DNA from: Caballeronia arvi
GTDB taxonomy: Bacteria; Pseudomonadota; Gammaproteobacteria; Burkholderiales; Burkholderiaceae
Direction: 5' to 3'
Assembly: GCF_001544695.2 (NCBI RefSeq)
Contig: NZ_FCOM02000003.1
Span: 1 to 64,000 of the forward strand
DNA: 64,000 nt
The notes beneath the pieces were generated by a model that worked only from the letters and a program-made list of their open reading frames with translations, searched no databases and was not told where the DNA came from. Positions 52,636 to 61,588 of the stretch are shown piece by piece (position 1 is the stretch's first letter; each line of letters begins with the position of its first letter). Position numbers and translations under genes: made by a program.

Positions 52636-53910
52636 ATGCTGCATGCGCAGGATCAGCTCGCGGAGCCCGCGGCCAATGCACGTCAGCGGCATCTGAGCAC
52701 ATTGCTTAGGTATCTGAAGTATTATCTCGGGCTTATCGTGCTGCTCATGGTGGGTGCATTGACATCGCCGCACGCGGCGGACGGCGGCAACATCTTTCTG
52801 TCGAGCGCCAATATCTCCGACGTGTTCCGGCAAGTGGCGAACGTCGGCGTGATTTCCATCGGCATGACGCTAGTGATCATCACCGCGGGCATCGATTTGT
52901 CGGTCGGCGCGATCATGGGGCTCGGCAGCGTGCTCACTGCGATGCTGCTCACCACCGATGGCTGGAATCGCGCGGTCTATGCGTCGATCGTGCTCGATGC
53001 GATTGCCGTGTTCGCAATCGTGTTCGCCGCGCTGTCCGTCGTGCGCGGCTTCATGCGCGCCCGCGATGCGCAGACCGTGCGCGTCGCGGACCGCTCGCCG
53101 GTTGCGATGCATGCGGTCATCGCGTCGATCGTGGCGGCCCTGGCCTGTGCGTATATCGCGTTGCACGGCGGGCATCGCATGCCTTTGCTCGCCGTGATGT
53201 GGATCGTGCCGCTCGCGGGCTGCACGCTCGGCGCACTCAACGGCTGGATCATCACGCGCGGGCGCATGCAGCCTTTCATCGTGACGCTCGCCGCGATGGT
53301 CGGCGTGCTCGGCGCCGCGCGACTCATCGCGGGCCAGGACACGGCCGTCTATTCGATCTACAGCGGAACCAACGCAACGACGGATATCGAGGCGTTGCGC
53401 GCGCTGCTCTTCAATGTCGTGCCGGTGCCTGCCCTCTTCTTTCTCGTGATTGCCGTGGTTGTCGGCTTCGTGATGAATCGCACGGTGTTCGGCAAATATC
53501 TTTATGCGATCGGAGGCAATGAAAAATGCGCGGTCGTGTCGGGACTCGATGTCGCGCGTCACAAGATGGCCGCGTATGCGATTTCGGGGCTGCTGTCGGC
53601 GCTCGTCGGCGTGCTTTATGCGGCGCAGTATCGGCAAGGCAAGGCCGATGCGGGCATGGGCTGGGAACTCGATGCGATCGCCGCGGTGGTCATCGGCGGC
53701 ACGAGTCTCGCGGGCGGCCTCGGGCGTGTGTCGGGAACCGTAGCGGGTGTGCTGATCTTTGGCTTCTTGAGCAATATCCTTTTGCTCAATGATATCGACA
53801 GTAATACGCAGCTCGTGATGAAAGGATTGATCATCGTGATTGCGGTTTTCCTGCAGCAGACGGATATGGGGAAGCGGAGGTGGTTCGGCCGCTTGCGCAA
53901 CCGCAAATGA
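52636..53910 (+). CDS. Sugar ABC importer permease (RbsC/XylH-like, long form)
   Basis: The 424-residue membrane protein belongs to the ribose/xylose permease class (SIGMTLVIITAGIDLSVGAIMGLG; DAIAAVVIGGTSLAGGLGRVSGTVAG). It is about 100 residues longer than RbsC, with extra sequence between about 120 and 195 that includes a polar loop and an added helix pair, closer to XylH in size. It ends directly against the convergent aldolase gene, with no bases between the stops. Confidence 0.87.
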   Translation: MLHAQDQLAEPAANARQRHLSTLLRYLKYYLGLIVLLMVGALTSPHAADGGNIFLSSANISDVFRQVANVGVISIGMTLVIITAGIDLSVGAIMGLGSVLTAMLLTTDGWNRAVYASIVLDAIAVFAIVFAALSVVRGFMRARDAQTVRVADRSPVAMHAVIASIVAALACAYIALHGGHRMPLLAVMWIVPLAGCTLGALNGWIITRGRMQPFIVTLAAMVGVLGAARLIAGQDTAVYSIYSGTNATTDIEALRALLFNVVPVPALFFLVIAVVVGFVMNRTVFGKYLYAIGGNEKCAVVSGLDVARHKMAAYAISGLLSALVGVLYAAQYRQGKADAGMGWELDAIAAVVIGGTSLAGGLGRVSGTVAGVLIFGFLSNILLLNDIDSNTQLVMKGLIIVIAVFLQQTDMGKRRWFGRLRNRK

Positions 53911-54699
53911 TCACGCCTCGAAATCGATCCCTCGCGCACGCAACTCCCGCATCCCGCTAGCAAGATGCGCCCGCGCACTTTCCGCATCGCCCGTGCGCAT
54001 CTGCTCGTAAGTGAGCTGAGCGATCTCATGCGGCACCGGCTTGAGCGGCCGGTTCGCGCTCATCGCGCGCAACTGCACTTCCGCCGCGCGCTCCAGATAG
54101 TAGAGATCGTCCCACGCTTCGGCGATCGTCGCGCCCGCGACCATCACGCCGTGATTCTTGAGAAAGAGGATATCGGCATCGCCCATCGCATCGGCGATGC
54201 GATCACCTTCGGCATTGTCGAGCGCAAGGCCGTTGTAGTGTTCATCGACGGCCGTGCGGCCATAGAACTTCAACGCGGTCTGTCCGAGCCATAGAAGCGG
54301 CGGACCTTCGAGCAGACACAGCGCGGTCGCGTTCGGCATATGCGTATGAAATGCCGCCTTCACGCGAGGCATCTGCTTATGCAGGCGCGCGTGAATGAAG
54401 AATGCAGTCGCTTCGGGCTCTCCCTCGCCATCGATAACATGGCCTTCGAAATCACAGATCAGAAGTCGCGACGCCGTGATCTCGCTGAATGCATATCCAT
54501 AGGGATTCACGAGAAACAGATCGTCATGGCCGGGCACCACGGCCGAAAAGTGATTGCAGACGCCCTCTTCATAACCATGAAGCGCCGCGAGCCGAAAACA
54601 CGCCGCAAGTTCGCCGCGCGCTTGCGCGATTTCCGGCGAGTCGAGCCGCACGGTCCCGGGCGCTATGCGTTGTCCGGCGCTGGAAAGCGTATGTGCCAT
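53911..54699 (-). CDS. Class II aldolase/adducin-family protein
   Basis: The 262-residue protein has the zinc-site pattern of class II aldolases (HTHMPNA and later KNHGVMVAG, with a YEEGVCNHFSAVVPG phosphate-loop-like region). Family members cleave sugar phosphates such as fuculose- or ribulose-phosphate, or act as epimerases. Lineages with this sequence style may lack aldolase activity. It is convergent with the sugar importer operon; a shared pathway is possible but not shown. Confidence 0.78.
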   Translation of the reverse strand: MAHTLSSAGQRIAPGTVRLDSPEIAQARGELAACFRLAALHGYEEGVCNHFSAVVPGHDDLFLVNPYGYAFSEITASRLLICDFEGHVIDGEGEPEATAFFIHARLHKQMPRVKAAFHTHMPNATALCLLEGPPLLWLGQTALKFYGRTAVDEHYNGLALDNAEGDRIADAMGDADILFLKNHGVMVAGATIAEAWDDLYYLERAAEVQLRAMSANRPLKPVPHEIAQLTYEQMRTGDAESARAHLASGMRELRARGIDFEA

Positions 54700-54944
54700 G
54701 ATAGGATGCCCTCTGTCGTTTGCCTGACCGAGTCGTCGAGGATAATCTATCGAGCGGACAAAAAAAGTCCGGTCAAAAACATTCCGCGCGGTCGGCATTT
54801 GGCGGCGAGTATGACGTGCTTATGTCGCGTCTCTTAGCAAAAACGCTTATTTGAACTCGGCGTTTCGGCATGGTAAAACTCTATGCCGCTCGACAATTCG
54901 AAGCGCAACCTCAACGAAATTCGTCTCAAAGGGTTTGGAAAAAA

Positions 54945-55148
54945 ATGGCAACAGGTACGGTCAAGTGGTTCAACGATGCAAAGGGTTTTGGTTTCATCAC
55001 GCCGGACGACGGCGGTGAAGACCTGTTTGCACATTTCTCCGAAATCCAGTCCAAGGGTTTCAAGTCGCTTCAGGAGAACCAGAAGGTGAGCTTCGAAGTC
55101 AAGCAAGGCCCCAAGGGCAAGCAAGCTTCGACGATCCAGCCGCTGTAA
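54945..55148 (+). CDS. cspA: Cold-shock protein
   Basis: The 67-residue protein is a single cold-shock domain with RNP1 (KGFGFIT, residues about 15-21) and RNP2 (LFAHF). It binds single-stranded RNA and DNA as an RNA chaperone. The start at 54945 gives the canonical [11 protein letters not shown]. The 5' leader (up to 245 bp from the previous gene) may be a regulatory untranslated region as in other csp genes. A terminator follows. Confidence 0.93.
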   Translation: MATGTVKWFNDAKGFGFITPDDGGEDLFAHFSEIQSKGFKSLQENQKVSFEVKQGPKGKQASTIQPL

Positions 55149-55174
55149 GTCAAGCGCACTCGCCTCAGGCACGG

Positions 55175-55200
55175 AACGGCCCGAATGGGCCGTTTTGCAT
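55175..55200 (+). terminator. Intrinsic terminator of the cold-shock gene
   Basis: AACGGCCC (55175-55182) pairs with GGGCCGTT (55187-55194), followed by a T-run. Confidence 0.85.
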
Positions 55201-55325
55201 TGGTGCGCCCACTTTGGTGCATTCATTCAGGCAGAACATTGATTCATCTGTCCGATAACCGGTTTCTGCGCCCGCTATTCGATTAATCGGTAGAATCCAT
55301 AGCTTATTTTTCAATGCCGGTTTAA

Positions 55326-55859
55326 GTGCGCGCGCAAATATTTCCTCTTATTCGAGTCAACCCGGCTGGCGATCGGAAAAAATGCCGTGCGCTCGTTCGG
55401 CACAAAACGAACGCATTGCTCGTCTTCCTCTGGTTTCTGACTTGCGACGCGCACGCGCAAACGTTCGCGGCCAATGCAAAAGCGGCGCGCTTCGTCACGG
55501 ACGTCGTCATGAACGACTTTCACACGGCGCAGGCAGGCGGCGGTTATGTGTTCTCGTACGACAGCCACGAAACCGAAGCGTCGCTTTCGAGCAAGCTCGG
55601 CCGCTGGTTTTCCGGAACTGATCCGCAGGCCCTCGTCATGGAGGCCGCCGAAAAGCAGGTTCTCTTCGGTTTCTATTGGGCCGCGAGCATGATGCCCGCA
55701 AGTTCCCCGTGCTTCCGCGATATCGCCGATCCGGCTTGCGGTCAGGATCTGTCGAAGTGGATGGCGCGCGAAATCGACGACGATCCGCGCTTCATCCGTG
55801 CTTACGAGTCCGCGAGAACACCGCTCGGCCTGCCGCCACTCGAGCGCAACGCGCACTGA
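55326..55859 (+). CDS. Hypothetical secreted protein
   Basis: The frame of 177 residues starts at GTG 55326 and has a signal-like segment (TNALLVFLWFLTCDAHAQ) before a soluble part with two cysteines (SSPCFRDIADPACGQ) that could form a disulfide. No family is recognised. The start lacks a ribosome site and is uncertain. Its end overlaps a candidate antisense small gene (55792-56052). Confidence 0.55.
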   Translation: MRAQIFPLIRVNPAGDRKKCRALVRHKTNALLVFLWFLTCDAHAQTFAANAKAARFVTDVVMNDFHTAQAGGGYVFSYDSHETEASLSSKLGRWFSGTDPQALVMEAAEKQVLFGFYWAASMMPASSPCFRDIADPACGQDLSKWMAREIDDDPRFIRAYESARTPLGLPPLERNAH

Positions 55860-56052
55860 ACGCCGAACGCACGCGGCGCGCGCGATGAGCCGCGCACCGG
55901 CAACACGGCGTGCACTCGTGCGCAACGACTGCCGAAGATTTGGGCGCATCCGCCGCCTCGTCCTCGTGCGAATCGCGCAGCAGCATGATCTTCGCCGCGA
56001 CGCTCGCGAGCAGCGATAGCGCACCCAAAGTTTCGAGCAAGGCGGGAATCAT
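55792..56052 (-). CDS. Candidate small membrane protein overlapping a neighbour
   Basis: The 86-residue frame has a good ribosome site (GGGAGA) before ATG 56052 and a hydrophobic N-terminus (MIPALLETLGALSLLASVAAKIMLL), then a cysteine-containing basic tail. Its last 68 bp overlap the end of the gene on the other strand. It is 29 bp from the TauE permease gene and could be its operon partner, or a chance frame. Confidence 0.35.
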   Translation of the reverse strand: MIPALLETLGALSLLASVAAKIMLLRDSHEDEAADAPKSSAVVAHECTPCCRCAAHRARRVRSAFSARCARVAAGRAVFSRTRKHG

Positions 56053-56081
56053 GATGGTCTCCCTGAACGTCGACGTGCGCG

Positions 56082-56849
56082 TCACCGATGCTGGAGCATC
56101 GGCCCATACGTCTTCACGAAAAATGCGATCGTGATGCCGGCGCTGACGAGCAAGGTGCCCGCGCGTATCCATTGCGGCGGCGCGCGCCGGCCGATTTGCG
56201 CCCCGCCATAGCCGCCTGCGATCGCCGCGACGAGCATCGCGATCGTTTCCGGCCAGCGCACCGCTTGCGCCGCCGCGAATGTCAAAACCGCGACGGAGTT
56301 GGCCGCGCTCACGAGCAGCGTGCGCGGCGCGTTCAGGCTCTTCAGGTCACGCGCATCCAGCAGTCCCCAGACGGCCATCATCATGATGCCCACCGCGCCG
56401 CCGAAATAACCGCCATACACCCCGAGCGCGAACTGGATCGACAGGACCGCGCCGGCGCCGATATGCCAGCGCCGCCGCAGCACTTCGCCCAGCTTTCGGC
56501 CGAACGCGAGCGTGAAACTCGCGCACAGCAGCAGCCAAGGCAGCACGAAGGAAAACGTTTTCGATGACGTGGAGAGCAGCAGCGCGGCGCCGACAAACCC
56601 GCCAATGAGCGTCGTGACGAGCATCTTGCGGATCGATACCGAGCCGACCGGGCCGAGCCCGTCGCGATACGCCCACGCGCTCACCACACCGCCGGGAAAC
56701 AGCGCGACGGTGCTCGAAGCGTTCGCCTGAACCGGTGGCAAGCCGGCGGCGATCATCGCGGGCAGGCTCACGAACGAGCCACCGCCCGCCAGCGCGTTCA
56801 TCGCGCCCGCAAGAAAACCGGCGCCGGTCACGAGAATTAGGGGTTCCAT
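56082..56849 (-). CDS. TauE/SafE-family membrane permease
   Basis: The 255-residue membrane protein has about seven to eight helices and the TauE/SafE pattern GAGFLAGAMNALAGGGSFVSLPAM and its repeat GVYGGYFGGAVGIMMM. The family exports sulfite, sulfoacetate or similar anions. It is divergent from a LysR regulator gene, with starts overlapping or nearly so, which suggests control by it. Confidence 0.85.
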   Translation of the reverse strand: MEPLILVTGAGFLAGAMNALAGGGSFVSLPAMIAAGLPPVQANASSTVALFPGGVVSAWAYRDGLGPVGSVSIRKMLVTTLIGGFVGAALLLSTSSKTFSFVLPWLLLCASFTLAFGRKLGEVLRRRWHIGAGAVLSIQFALGVYGGYFGGAVGIMMMAVWGLLDARDLKSLNAPRTLLVSAANSVAVLTFAAAQAVRWPETIAMLVAAIAGGYGGAQIGRRAPPQWIRAGTLLVSAGITIAFFVKTYGPMLQHR

Positions 56850-56931
56850 GCGACAGATGCTAACGACGCCGTCTGCCGCTTACAATCTGGCATTTCCAAT
56901 GCGAGGCTTCGGCAAAACCGAAGGCGCCGGC

Positions 56932-57822
56932 ATGCGTTTCGATCTCACCGACATGCGGCTATTCCTGACCGTGATCGAGCGCGGCAGCATCACGGCGGGC
57001 GCGCAGGCGATGCATCTGGCGCTGGCGTCGGCGAGCGAGCGCATCGCGGGAATGGAAGCTGCGCTCGGCGCGCCGCTGCTCGAGCGCAACCGCCGCGGCG
57101 TGCAGGCGACCGCCGCCGGTGACGCGTTCGTGCGCCACGCGCGCGCGATACTCGGCCAGGTCGAGCAGATGCGCGGCGAGCTGCGTTCATTCGCGACCGG
57201 CCTCAAAGGCCGTGTCCGTTTGATGTCAAACACGGCCGCGCTTGCCGCCTTCCTGCCGCCGCGCCTCACGCGGTTTCTCGCGACGTATCCGGATCTTTCG
57301 ATCGATCTCGACGAACGCCCGAGCGTCGAGATCGTGCAGGCGATCGCCGAAGGCCGGGCCGATCTGGGCGTCGTCTCCGATACGGCGGATCTCGGACGGC
57401 TTCAGACGCATCTGCTGACGCAGGATCAACTGGTGGTCGTCGCGAACCGCGCACATCGCATCGCGGAGCAAAGCGCGGTGGCGTTCGCGGATATCGTGGG
57501 GGAGGCGTTCGTCGGGTTATCGGATGCCGCGCTCGAAATGCATCTGGCCGAGCGCGCGTCGCGGCTCGGCCGGCAGATTGGCTATCGCATTCGTATGCGC
57601 AGCATCGACAATGTCGGCATGCTCGTCGAAGCGGGCATCGGATTGGTCATTTTGTCGGAGGCGTCGGCGCGCATGCTGGAGCGGCCGGAACTTTCGATCC
57701 TGCCGCTCTCCGAGCCGTGGGCGACGCGCCGGCTGCATCTGTGCGCACGCGATTTCGATGCCCTCACGCCGCACGCGCGCCTGCTCTCTCACGCTCTGCT
57801 GGAAGGCGTGAGCGCCGCCTAG
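56932..57822 (+). CDS. LysR-family regulator
   Basis: The 296-residue protein has a LysR winged helix (MRLFLTVIERGSITAGAQAMHLALASASERI) and an effector domain. Start 56932 is the first ATG giving the canonical distance to the helix-turn-helix; the frame is open further upstream. It is divergent from the TauE permease gene and probably controls it. Its stop overlaps the convergent ppk2 stop by 4 bp. Confidence 0.83.
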   Translation: MRFDLTDMRLFLTVIERGSITAGAQAMHLALASASERIAGMEAALGAPLLERNRRGVQATAAGDAFVRHARAILGQVEQMRGELRSFATGLKGRVRLMSNTAALAAFLPPRLTRFLATYPDLSIDLDERPSVEIVQAIAEGRADLGVVSDTADLGRLQTHLLTQDQLVVVANRAHRIAEQSAVAFADIVGEAFVGLSDAALEMHLAERASRLGRQIGYRIRMRSIDNVGMLVEAGIGLVILSEASARMLERPELSILPLSEPWATRRLHLCARDFDALTPHARLLSHALLEGVSAA

Positions 57823-58910
57823 GACGGCCGTCCGACGATGAACGGATCGATCGCGCCGATCGATTTCAAGTCGCGATTCGCATACGGCAGCTTGTGCAAC
57901 ACGTAGCGCATGGCGTTGAGCCGCGCGCGTTTCTTGCAATCGGAGCGCACGACGGTCCAGGGTGTTTCGGCGCTGTCGGTATGCGCGAACATCGCTTCCT
58001 TGGCCTCGGTGTATGCGTCCCACTTGTCGAGCGACGCCAGATCGACCGGACTCAGCTTCCACTGCTTGAGCGGATGAATCTCGCGCTCCTTGAAGCGGCG
58101 GCGCTGTTCGGCGCGGCTCACCGAAAACCATAGTTTGATCACGTGCGTGCCGCTTTGCGACAGATGCCGCTCGAACGCGGGCACCTGCTGCATGAACTGG
58201 TCGTATTCGCCCGGCGTGCAAAAGCCCATCACGCGCTCCACGCCCGCGCGGTTGTACCACGAGCGATCGAAGAGAACGATTTCGCCCGCCGTGGGGAAAT
58301 GTTCGACGTAGCGCTGGAAATACCACTGGCCGCGCTCACGCTCCGACGGCTTTTCGAGAGCAACCACGCGCGCGCCGCGCGGATTCAGATGCTCCATAAA
58401 GCGCTTGATGGTGCCGCCCTTGCCTGCTGCGTCCCGGCCTTCGAAAAGAATCACGACGCGCTGGCCGGTTTCCCTCACCCACGCCTGCAACTTCAGCAAC
58501 TCGACCTGGAGACGGTATTTCTGCTTCTCGTACGCGCGCCGCGACATCAGATGCCGATACGGATAGCCGCCTTCGCGCCACGCCGGCGACAACTCGTCGT
58601 CGGGATCCGGCGTGCCGCTAACCGATCGCAGCACGGTCTCGACATCGAAGAGATGCGCGCGCAGCGTGGCGATTTCGTCGGGCGACATGCCGCCGCTCAG
58701 CGTCCTCACGGTATCGACGAGCGATTCCGTGCCTTCCTGCTCCCGCGCGATGAGCCTCCTCAGTATGTCGTCGACGCTGTTCGTCAGCAGGCCGTGCGCC
58801 GCCTCGACCGCGCGGCCGGTCTCTTCGCGTTCGATGCAGTCCGTCGCCGTTCGGACGGCGAGGTCGCCATCCTTCGATTCGGTGGTTTCACCCGGCAATA
58901 TCAACTTCAT
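57819..58910 (-). CDS. ppk2: Polyphosphate kinase 2
   Basis: The 363-residue protein has the PPK2 catalytic core: Walker A GRDAAGKGG (residues 158-166), the lid FEGRD/YFQRYVEHFP region and Walker B-like DRSWYNR (215-221). PPK2 makes nucleoside di- or triphosphates from polyphosphate. A region of about 120 residues precedes the core and is not part of the minimal domain. It lies downstream of a YdcH-like gene, 53 bp away from it. Confidence 0.9.
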   Translation of the reverse strand: MKLILPGETTESKDGDLAVRTATDCIEREETGRAVEAAHGLLTNSVDDILRRLIAREQEGTESLVDTVRTLSGGMSPDEIATLRAHLFDVETVLRSVSGTPDPDDELSPAWREGGYPYRHLMSRRAYEKQKYRLQVELLKLQAWVRETGQRVVILFEGRDAAGKGGTIKRFMEHLNPRGARVVALEKPSERERGQWYFQRYVEHFPTAGEIVLFDRSWYNRAGVERVMGFCTPGEYDQFMQQVPAFERHLSQSGTHVIKLWFSVSRAEQRRRFKEREIHPLKQWKLSPVDLASLDKWDAYTEAKEAMFAHTDSAETPWTVVRSDCKKRARLNAMRYVLHKLPYANRDLKSIGAIDPFIVGRPS

Positions 58911-58963
58911 CCATTCCTCTTCGTTGTTGCTCTGGCGTCTCTGTCTCTGCGTTAGTCTCTCTT

Positions 58964-59185
58964 TCAGGCGGCTTCGTGCGCCTTTCTCAAGACCGCGTAC
59001 AACTTGTCTTTCAACATCAGCTTTTCCTTCTTGAGCGATTCGATGGCGAACGAGTCGGCGGGCGTCACGCCCGTCTCCATGTTGCTGATCTGATGATCGA
59101 GTTCGTTATGGCGCTGGAAGAGACGCGAAAAATGGCCGTCTTCGGTCTTCAGGCTCGAGATCAGGTCTCGGTATTCGGGAAACAT
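58964..59185 (-). CDS. YdcH-like DUF465 small protein
   Basis: The 73-residue protein is helical and matches DUF465/YdcH: FPEYRDLISSLKTEDGHFSRLFQRHNELDHQI, then ESLKKEKLMLKDKLY. It probably forms a coiled coil; its function is unknown. GGAG precedes the ATG at 59185; an upstream extension to 59227 is unlikely. Confidence 0.85.
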   Translation of the reverse strand: MFPEYRDLISSLKTEDGHFSRLFQRHNELDHQISNMETGVTPADSFAIESLKKEKLMLKDKLYAVLRKAHEAA

Positions 59186-59401
59186 GCGGTGGACTCCGGT
59201 TGGTTTATTTGGTACATCGAAATACATGTTACCGGCCGAAGCGACCCTTTTGTTAGACCAATATCAAAGTTTGGTGAGGCGGTACGTCGCAGATCGGATG
59301 AAGAACCTAGGCAAAACCCTTCTCCACGCGGGCATCGTCCTTGCACACAATAGGACTGTCGGCTGCGCATCCGCGCGGCGGGCTCGAACAAGGAGGCCGT
59401 C

Positions 59402-59758
59402 ATGAAGAAAAACCGCAATCGCGCGCAGCTTCGCGCCACGCATATTGCGTTGATCGCCGGCGCTGCCGGACTGTGCTTCGCCACGGCGGCCAGCGCGGAC
59501 AGTCAGGCGGCGAAGAAGCTCGGGCAAATGGGCGTCATCAATCAGACGCTTCAGCCGAAACCGCTGAAGCCGAACCCCGCGGCACCCGTCAATAATTCGA
59601 ATACGCCGAACGGCACGATGCCGAACCCGGGCGTCAGTCCGAACTACAACGCCGCCCCGACCTACAACACGAACGCGATCAACGCGGCAAATGCCGCCAA
59701 CGCCGCGAATGCCGCGCGCGTCAACGCGATCCCCGGCGCGCCGCCTCCCAAGCAGTAA
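59402..59758 (+). CDS. Secreted low-complexity protein with Asn-Ala repeats
   Basis: The 118-residue protein has a signal peptide (cleavage near ASADSQ), a proline/asparagine-rich middle and an imperfect NAANAANAANAA repeat before a proline-rich C-terminus. No fold is recognised; it may be disordered or cell-surface associated. AGGAGG precedes the ATG. A stem-loop follows. Confidence 0.75.
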   Translation: MKKNRNRAQLRATHIALIAGAAGLCFATAASADSQAAKKLGQMGVINQTLQPKPLKPNPAAPVNNSNTPNGTMPNPGVSPNYNAAPTYNTNAINAANAANAANAARVNAIPGAPPPKQ

Positions 59759-59778
59759 CGCCGATCCGCGCCTTTGAA

Positions 59779-59804
59779 CCGCCGCCCGAAACAACGGGCG
59801 GCGG
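59779..59804 (+). terminator. Stem-loop after the secreted protein gene
   Basis: CCGCCGCCCG (59779-59788) pairs perfectly with CGGGCGGCGG (59795-59804). There is no T-run, so it may be a weak or Rho-assisted terminator. Confidence 0.55.
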
Positions 59805-59920
59805 AGGCACTTCCTTACTGACTTTTCCGCTGATTCACCGCGCGCGCACGCACATTCGCGCACGTCCGATCTTTTATACTTGGCTCGAGGTATCGCGCCC
59901 AAACGCACACTCCTGAGTCC

Positions 59921-60568
59921 ATGAAAAAGATCAAGCCCGGTCTCGTGCTCGAACTCGCCGCGAATCTGCTGCTTCCGTGGCTCGCGTATCGGCTGGCGTT
60001 GCCCTATTGGGGCGATGTCGGCGCACTCTACGCGTCGGCCGCGCCGCCACTCGTGTGGAGCATCGCCGAGTTCGCGCGCTCGCGGCGTGTCGACGCGCTT
60101 TCCGCGCTCGTGCTGTTCGGCATCGCGCTTTCCATCGTGATGCTCGCGATGGGCGGCAGCCCGCGCATCCTGCTCGTGCGCGAATCGCTCGCGGCGGGCG
60201 CGACGGGCATCGTCTTCCTGGTTTCGCTGTTCTTCGAGCGCCCGCTCATTTTTTATCTCGCGCGCGCGACCGTCACGCGCGAGCAGGAAAACGGCGCCGA
60301 GCGCTTCGAGGCCTACTGGAGCGAAAGCGCGATGCTGCGTGCATCGTTGCGCCTCATGACGTTCGTGTGGGGCGTCGGGCTATCGCTCGAAACGATGCTG
60401 CGCTTCTGGTTCGCGTGGACCTGGCCGGTGGAGCGCTATCTCGTCCTGTCGCCGGTCGTGAGCTACGTGATCTATGGCGGCTTGCTCGCGTGGACGTTCT
60501 GGTTTCGCGCGCGCCTCATCGAGCGTCAGGGCGAAAGCGCGCCGTCGCGCGACGGCCTACTCGGATAA
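59921..60568 (+). CDS. VC0807-like integral membrane protein
   Basis: The 215-residue protein has about six hydrophobic segments and resembles the VC0807 family (LPWLAYRLALPYWGDVGALYASAAPPLVWSIAEFAR). Function is unknown. Its last 12 bp overlap the end of the convergent hydrolase gene. Confidence 0.75.
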   Translation: MKKIKPGLVLELAANLLLPWLAYRLALPYWGDVGALYASAAPPLVWSIAEFARSRRVDALSALVLFGIALSIVMLAMGGSPRILLVRESLAAGATGIVFLVSLFFERPLIFYLARATVTREQENGAERFEAYWSESAMLRASLRLMTFVWGVGLSLETMLRFWFAWTWPVERYLVLSPVVSYVIYGGLLAWTFWFRARLIERQGESAPSRDGLLG

Positions 60569-61390
60569 GCACGCCGGGTGCGCATCGCACCGGGCGATAT
60601 GACGCGCAATCGCGGCATTCACCGCCTGCGCGTGCGTGAGCGGGCCCATGTGCCCCGCATCCGGCACGACGATCAGTTGCGCCGCCGGCATCAGATCGGG
60701 CAATGTTTCGGCGATCAGGCGCGTCGGCGCGGGCGCGTGCTCGCCGCGCATCACGAGCGTCGGAACGCGCAGGTTCGCGTAAGCGCTCATCGGCGTAGGC
60801 TCGTGAATCAGCGCGCGAAAATCGAGCGGCGCTTTCGGCACCCAGCGCGTGAGCATCGCCTGCACGGACGGCCGCAGCGCGGACCACGCACCTTGCCCGC
60901 TCCAGTAATCGACGAACGAGCTCGCCGCGCCGCGCAGATCGCCCGCGACGACGCCCTCCGCCGTGCGCGCCGCAATCGCGAGAATCTCGGCGAATTCCGC
61001 GGCGCCGCGGTCCCCTATGCGCTCCAGCAGATGAAACGCCGACGGCTCATAGAGCGTGATGCTCGCGATGCCATGCGGCCGTTCGAGCGCCGCGCGCAAC
61101 GCGACGCCGCCGCCATACGAATGCCCGACGAGGTGCACCTTGCCGCGCTGACGATCGATGATCTCGACCGTGCGCGCCGCCTCGTCCGCGAGCGTGAACG
61201 CGTGCTCGCCGCTCCAGGGCCCGACGCTGTCGCAACCATAATGTTCCGGCGCGATCAGCGTGTAGCGCGTCTTCGGCGCCGTGAGCGCATCGAGTGTTTC
61301 GCCGAGCGAGCGCCATTGATTCGCGCCCGCGCCCGAGCAATGCAGCGCGATGACCGGCGCGTCGGCGTGTTCGTCGTTCAGGGTGATCAT
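60557..61390 (-). CDS. Alpha/beta hydrolase
   Basis: The 277-residue protein has an alpha/beta hydrolase fold with nucleophile elbow GHSYGG (Ser91), an N-terminal ALHCSGAGANQW oxyanion region, and a C-terminal histidine in PDAGHMGP. The substrate is unknown. It lies 24 bp downstream of a DUF3563 gene on the same strand and may be co-transcribed with it. Confidence 0.83.
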   Translation of the reverse strand: MITLNDEHADAPVIALHCSGAGANQWRSLGETLDALTAPKTRYTLIAPEHYGCDSVGPWSGEHAFTLADEAARTVEIIDRQRGKVHLVGHSYGGGVALRAALERPHGIASITLYEPSAFHLLERIGDRGAAEFAEILAIAARTAEGVVAGDLRGAASSFVDYWSGQGAWSALRPSVQAMLTRWVPKAPLDFRALIHEPTPMSAYANLRVPTLVMRGEHAPAPTRLIAETLPDLMPAAQLIVVPDAGHMGPLTHAQAVNAAIARHIARCDAHPACLSE

Positions 61391-61414
61391 CTTTCGTTCT
61401 CGTTTCGTTGAGAA

Positions 61415-61588
61415 TCAGGCGTCGGTTTCGCACTCGCGCATGCGGCGCTCGAGCTCGCCGAGATCGACGGACGATGCGAGATAAGTATCGCGACGGCCAT
61501 GCTCCGCGCGGTTCAGCAGCGTCTCGGTCCGGTCGATCAGGATCGGCAGCACGATGTCTCTCGCGATATTGATTAGGTATCCCAACAT
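61415..61588 (-). CDS. DUF3563-family micro-protein
   Basis: The 57-residue protein ends with RRDTYLASSVDLGELERRM, the core of DUF3563, a small protein common in Burkholderiaceae. AAGGAG lies 7 bp before ATG 61588. Function is unknown. Confidence 0.82.
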   Translation of the reverse strand: MLGYLINIARDIVLPILIDRTETLLNRAEHGRRDTYLASSVDLGELERRMRECETDA

